Positions 6,401 to 7,018 of a stretch of DNA of 7,018 nt are shown here, piece after piece. Source of the stretch: Promethearchaeota archaeon. GTDB taxonomy: Archaea > Asgardarchaeota > Lokiarchaeia > Sigyniarchaeales > Promethearchaeaceae. The notes under the pieces were generated by a model, which saw nothing but the letters and a program-made list of their open reading frames with translations, was not told the origin of the DNA and made no database searches. The translations under genes and the position numbers were made by a program. How positions within the stretch are numbered: position 1 is the first letter of the stretch; each line of letters begins with the position of its first letter. The stretch lies in NCBI GenBank assembly GCA_014729055.1, contig WJKO01000688.1:1-7018 (forward strand), read 5' to 3'.

Positions 6401-7018
6401 CTAAATAGACATCTGATGATGATAAGACACCAACTCCTTGTTCTCTTACGGATGTGTTATTAGCTCGGTAGAGAGATACCGTTAAGTTGGCATCTGGCAC
6501 ATTTGGATTGCGAGTTCTAATCCATGCAGAAAATCCATACACCGTACAATTTCCTTTTAAGTCAAATTCTAAAGCGACCCAGTTATTTTTAGTAATTGGC
6601 ATTTCCATTGCAGTTAATGCTTCAACTAGCACATCATGTAATTGAATCTTAAATGGTTTATTGGTATTATTCAAACTAAATTTGATTTTTACAATATTAT
6701 TGGTGTCAAAATACAGGGTTCTATTGTTTTGGATGTAAAATGTATATGCTTGTCTAACATCATCAGCCCATGCGATGTTAGATTCACATAGATCCCATTC
6801 TGAGTTATTTGTATTATAAATATAGATATTAACCGTGACGGTTTCATTTACCTTCTCATCAACATTGTATCTTATCCCGATTACTTCTGTCTTATTAAAG
6901 TCAGTCACTGTTGTAAAGTTTGCCTCATACGTATAATTAAGAACATTTTCTAAACCAGAAGTATCAGAGACTAGGTCATAATGTGAATTTGAGTCACCGT
7001 CAACCATATGAGTATAAA
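3420..7018 (-). CDS. giant N-glycosylated surface protein with beta-sandwich domains, C-terminal transmembrane helix and charged cytoplasmic tail (5' end outside window)
   Basis: The frame stays open past the right edge (codons for Tyr-Thr-His precede the first in-window Met at 7005-7007), and there is no signal peptide, so the N-terminus is missing. Numbering from that Met, 1,195 residues are seen. Residues 1-1112 look extracellular: beta-rich, poor in Lys, with six cysteines and about 46 N-x-S/T sequons. Likely modules are lectin- or jelly-roll-like segments in the first half (for example 135-260 and 300-410), strand-rich segments near 410-500 and 510-625, Ig-like segments at about 690-810 and 880-990, and a CARDB-like segment at 990-1090 with the typical 'LLPGESLTMKYYIEIP'. 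A single helix follows (about 1113-1135), then a basic stop-transfer stretch (KKYKK, KKRKYRRGRY) and an acidic, helix-prone tail ending GLDEE. It could be an S-layer-like, adhesion or receptor protein. The family is not recognised, and domain names are judged by eye. It lies directly upstream of carS. Confidence 0.85.
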   Translation of the reverse strand, partial: YTHMVDGDSNSHYDLVSDTSGLENVLNYTYEANFTTVTDFNKTEVIGIRYNVDEKVNETVTVNIYIYNTNNSEWDLCESNIAWADDVRQAYTFYIQNNRTLYFDTNNIVKIKFSLNNTNKPFKIQLHDVLVEALTAMEMPITKNNWVALEFDLKGNCTVYGFSAWIRTRNPNVPDANLTVSLYRANNTSVREQGVGVLSSSDVYLEPDQLIHTRNITGFAEDNYTFIPFKEDYGGITNDMNVSNYFVVLHSNLTEFTYTITTLPFDDSGVDSDAQIDPDALIDHLFIYSENEGASETWKKSYLQGDVGQVDAAPFAINLTRGWIPDEAINITIQGIQVESKTLATGIYAGTSGYTWGLGTWKNYFVNNTVDIDKNITVPLNWSSSYSTNIGFSVDYNVTIYSLENASVTFNATYNQEPEWTLNYTYLNTKYPNWDLLSIEYLIPLDWGAGTNEAALYGPNGDDITENMTGPSAFDRYNHYYVYNNSIKYTGNGNYTLICNSTNLMDNVQSYIHFNEFEWDTDAFMQGDNISVRLTIFNGTGNEESIKSGYAKCELYEQDESLLGSATLTDTLYDDTQLAASKATTTYKFDKKNILNTTTSTERGQYTLLFKWTNGDEIAFRSHKLYVTDYSVDITDTIIDYDERKNVVICDVSKNETLAKNYDYCVFSVNETESDYSPDEPYINASFGKYYSDFKINLTRIMINETLFNPGEQIEVNVSVENLHEVLTTSIKMELRITQLINNQWVVYQENSSKISLETIGSGKNQGILNWSFTIPEDFKGVNAPIRLNPLMFSFVPHISTVRQEIINLNYILPLVNYTEDQFEGKLLGGNQVVTATGPVIISENRRDYAIQPGNTTYLLSLYDSYFVSTISTDIYEFEAPLLTEIVDFDITDSIIWNDLFDIEGHLKDEFGDPIDNKNISIQYYNGSEWKSFVEFNQDDNKLLTNDGYFTGTFYSSIFDKGTDIRMRAIWEGDESYYLSNSSRTFTATIYDNQMKVSIVNVTDEPALKKGHLNALIIKLKNTGNSTLTNIDIEFEIGSLEYEIGDYDTGITKELLPGESLTMKYYIEIPKNFGKSNELSFDVNISAITIESNEIFLSDNQFIMDLLDYSILDNFDQLLVVFFVLGVIGLIALVTLYSIKKYKKFQEVPETKEKKRKYRRGRYVDVSELKKEEVEEKEEEKTVTDLDKLLAEEGLDEE
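3425..3428 (-). promoter_or_regulatory. Shine-Dalgarno (GAGG) of carS, inside the upstream gene
   Basis: GAGG on the minus strand lies 7 bases before the carS ATG, ideal spacing, and falls within the last two glutamate codons of the surface-protein gene, just before its TAA. Ribosomes finishing the upstream gene would stop directly at the carS start, which favours termination-reinitiation. It also supports the ATG at 3417 as the true start. Confidence 0.6.

Noticed and set aside
7005..7007. ATG as the true start of the giant surface protein
   Set aside because: No signal peptide follows it, the frame is open further upstream, and the protein must be exported; the real start is beyond the window.
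1..7018. CRISPR array, tRNA, rRNA, insertion sequence or defence genes
   Set aside because: There are no regularly spaced repeats, no tRNA-like cloverleaf or conserved rRNA stretches, no transposase or inverted terminal repeats, and no nuclease, helicase or toxin motifs in any convincing frame.

Overview
The window is AT-rich (about one third G+C by eye) and comes from an archaeon. The deciding marker is a clear CDP-archaeol synthase (CarS), an enzyme specific to the archaeal ether-lipid pathway. TATA-box-like promoter sequence, oligo-T stretches after genes and a very sequon-rich exported protein fit archaea too. The style of the giant surface protein and of the glycine-rich, single-helix C-terminus of the 256-residue protein reminds me of Asgard (Lokiarchaeia-like) genomes. 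That placement is an impression, not a proof.

Layout, left to right. (1) Bases 2-157, plus strand: the C-terminal end of a protein that resembles the last strands and helix of the phospholipid scramblase/LURP-one-related fold. (2) 158-244: a short convergent gap with a T-rich, terminator-like stretch. (3) 245-1582, minus strand: a 445-residue polytopic membrane protein with the K-x10-H signature of integral-membrane acyltransferases. (4) 1671-2441, minus: a 256-residue exported protein with signal peptide, Gly/Ser linker and C-terminal membrane anchor. (5) 2442-2676: a 235-bp intergenic region with a consensus archaeal TATA box and a 13-bp direct repeat. (6) 2677-3417, minus: CarS, extended at the N-terminus and carrying an external loop insert. 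(7) 3420 to the right edge, minus: the C-terminal 1,195 or more residues of a giant, heavily N-glycosylated surface protein with beta-sandwich domains, one transmembrane helix and a charged cytoplasmic tail. Its start lies outside the window.

The four minus-strand genes run in the order surface protein, carS, exported protein, acyltransferase. The first two are separated by only 2 bases, with the carS Shine-Dalgarno inside the end of the surface-protein gene, so they are almost certainly co-transcribed and perhaps translationally coupled. The exported-protein gene seems to have its own promoter. All five genes concern the cell envelope: lipid synthesis, possible lipid scrambling, membrane acyl transfer and surface proteins. 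I see no defence system, mobile element, CRISPR array, tRNA or rRNA. The best candidates for something undescribed are the coupling of lipid synthesis to a giant glycoprotein and the two unassigned exported proteins.
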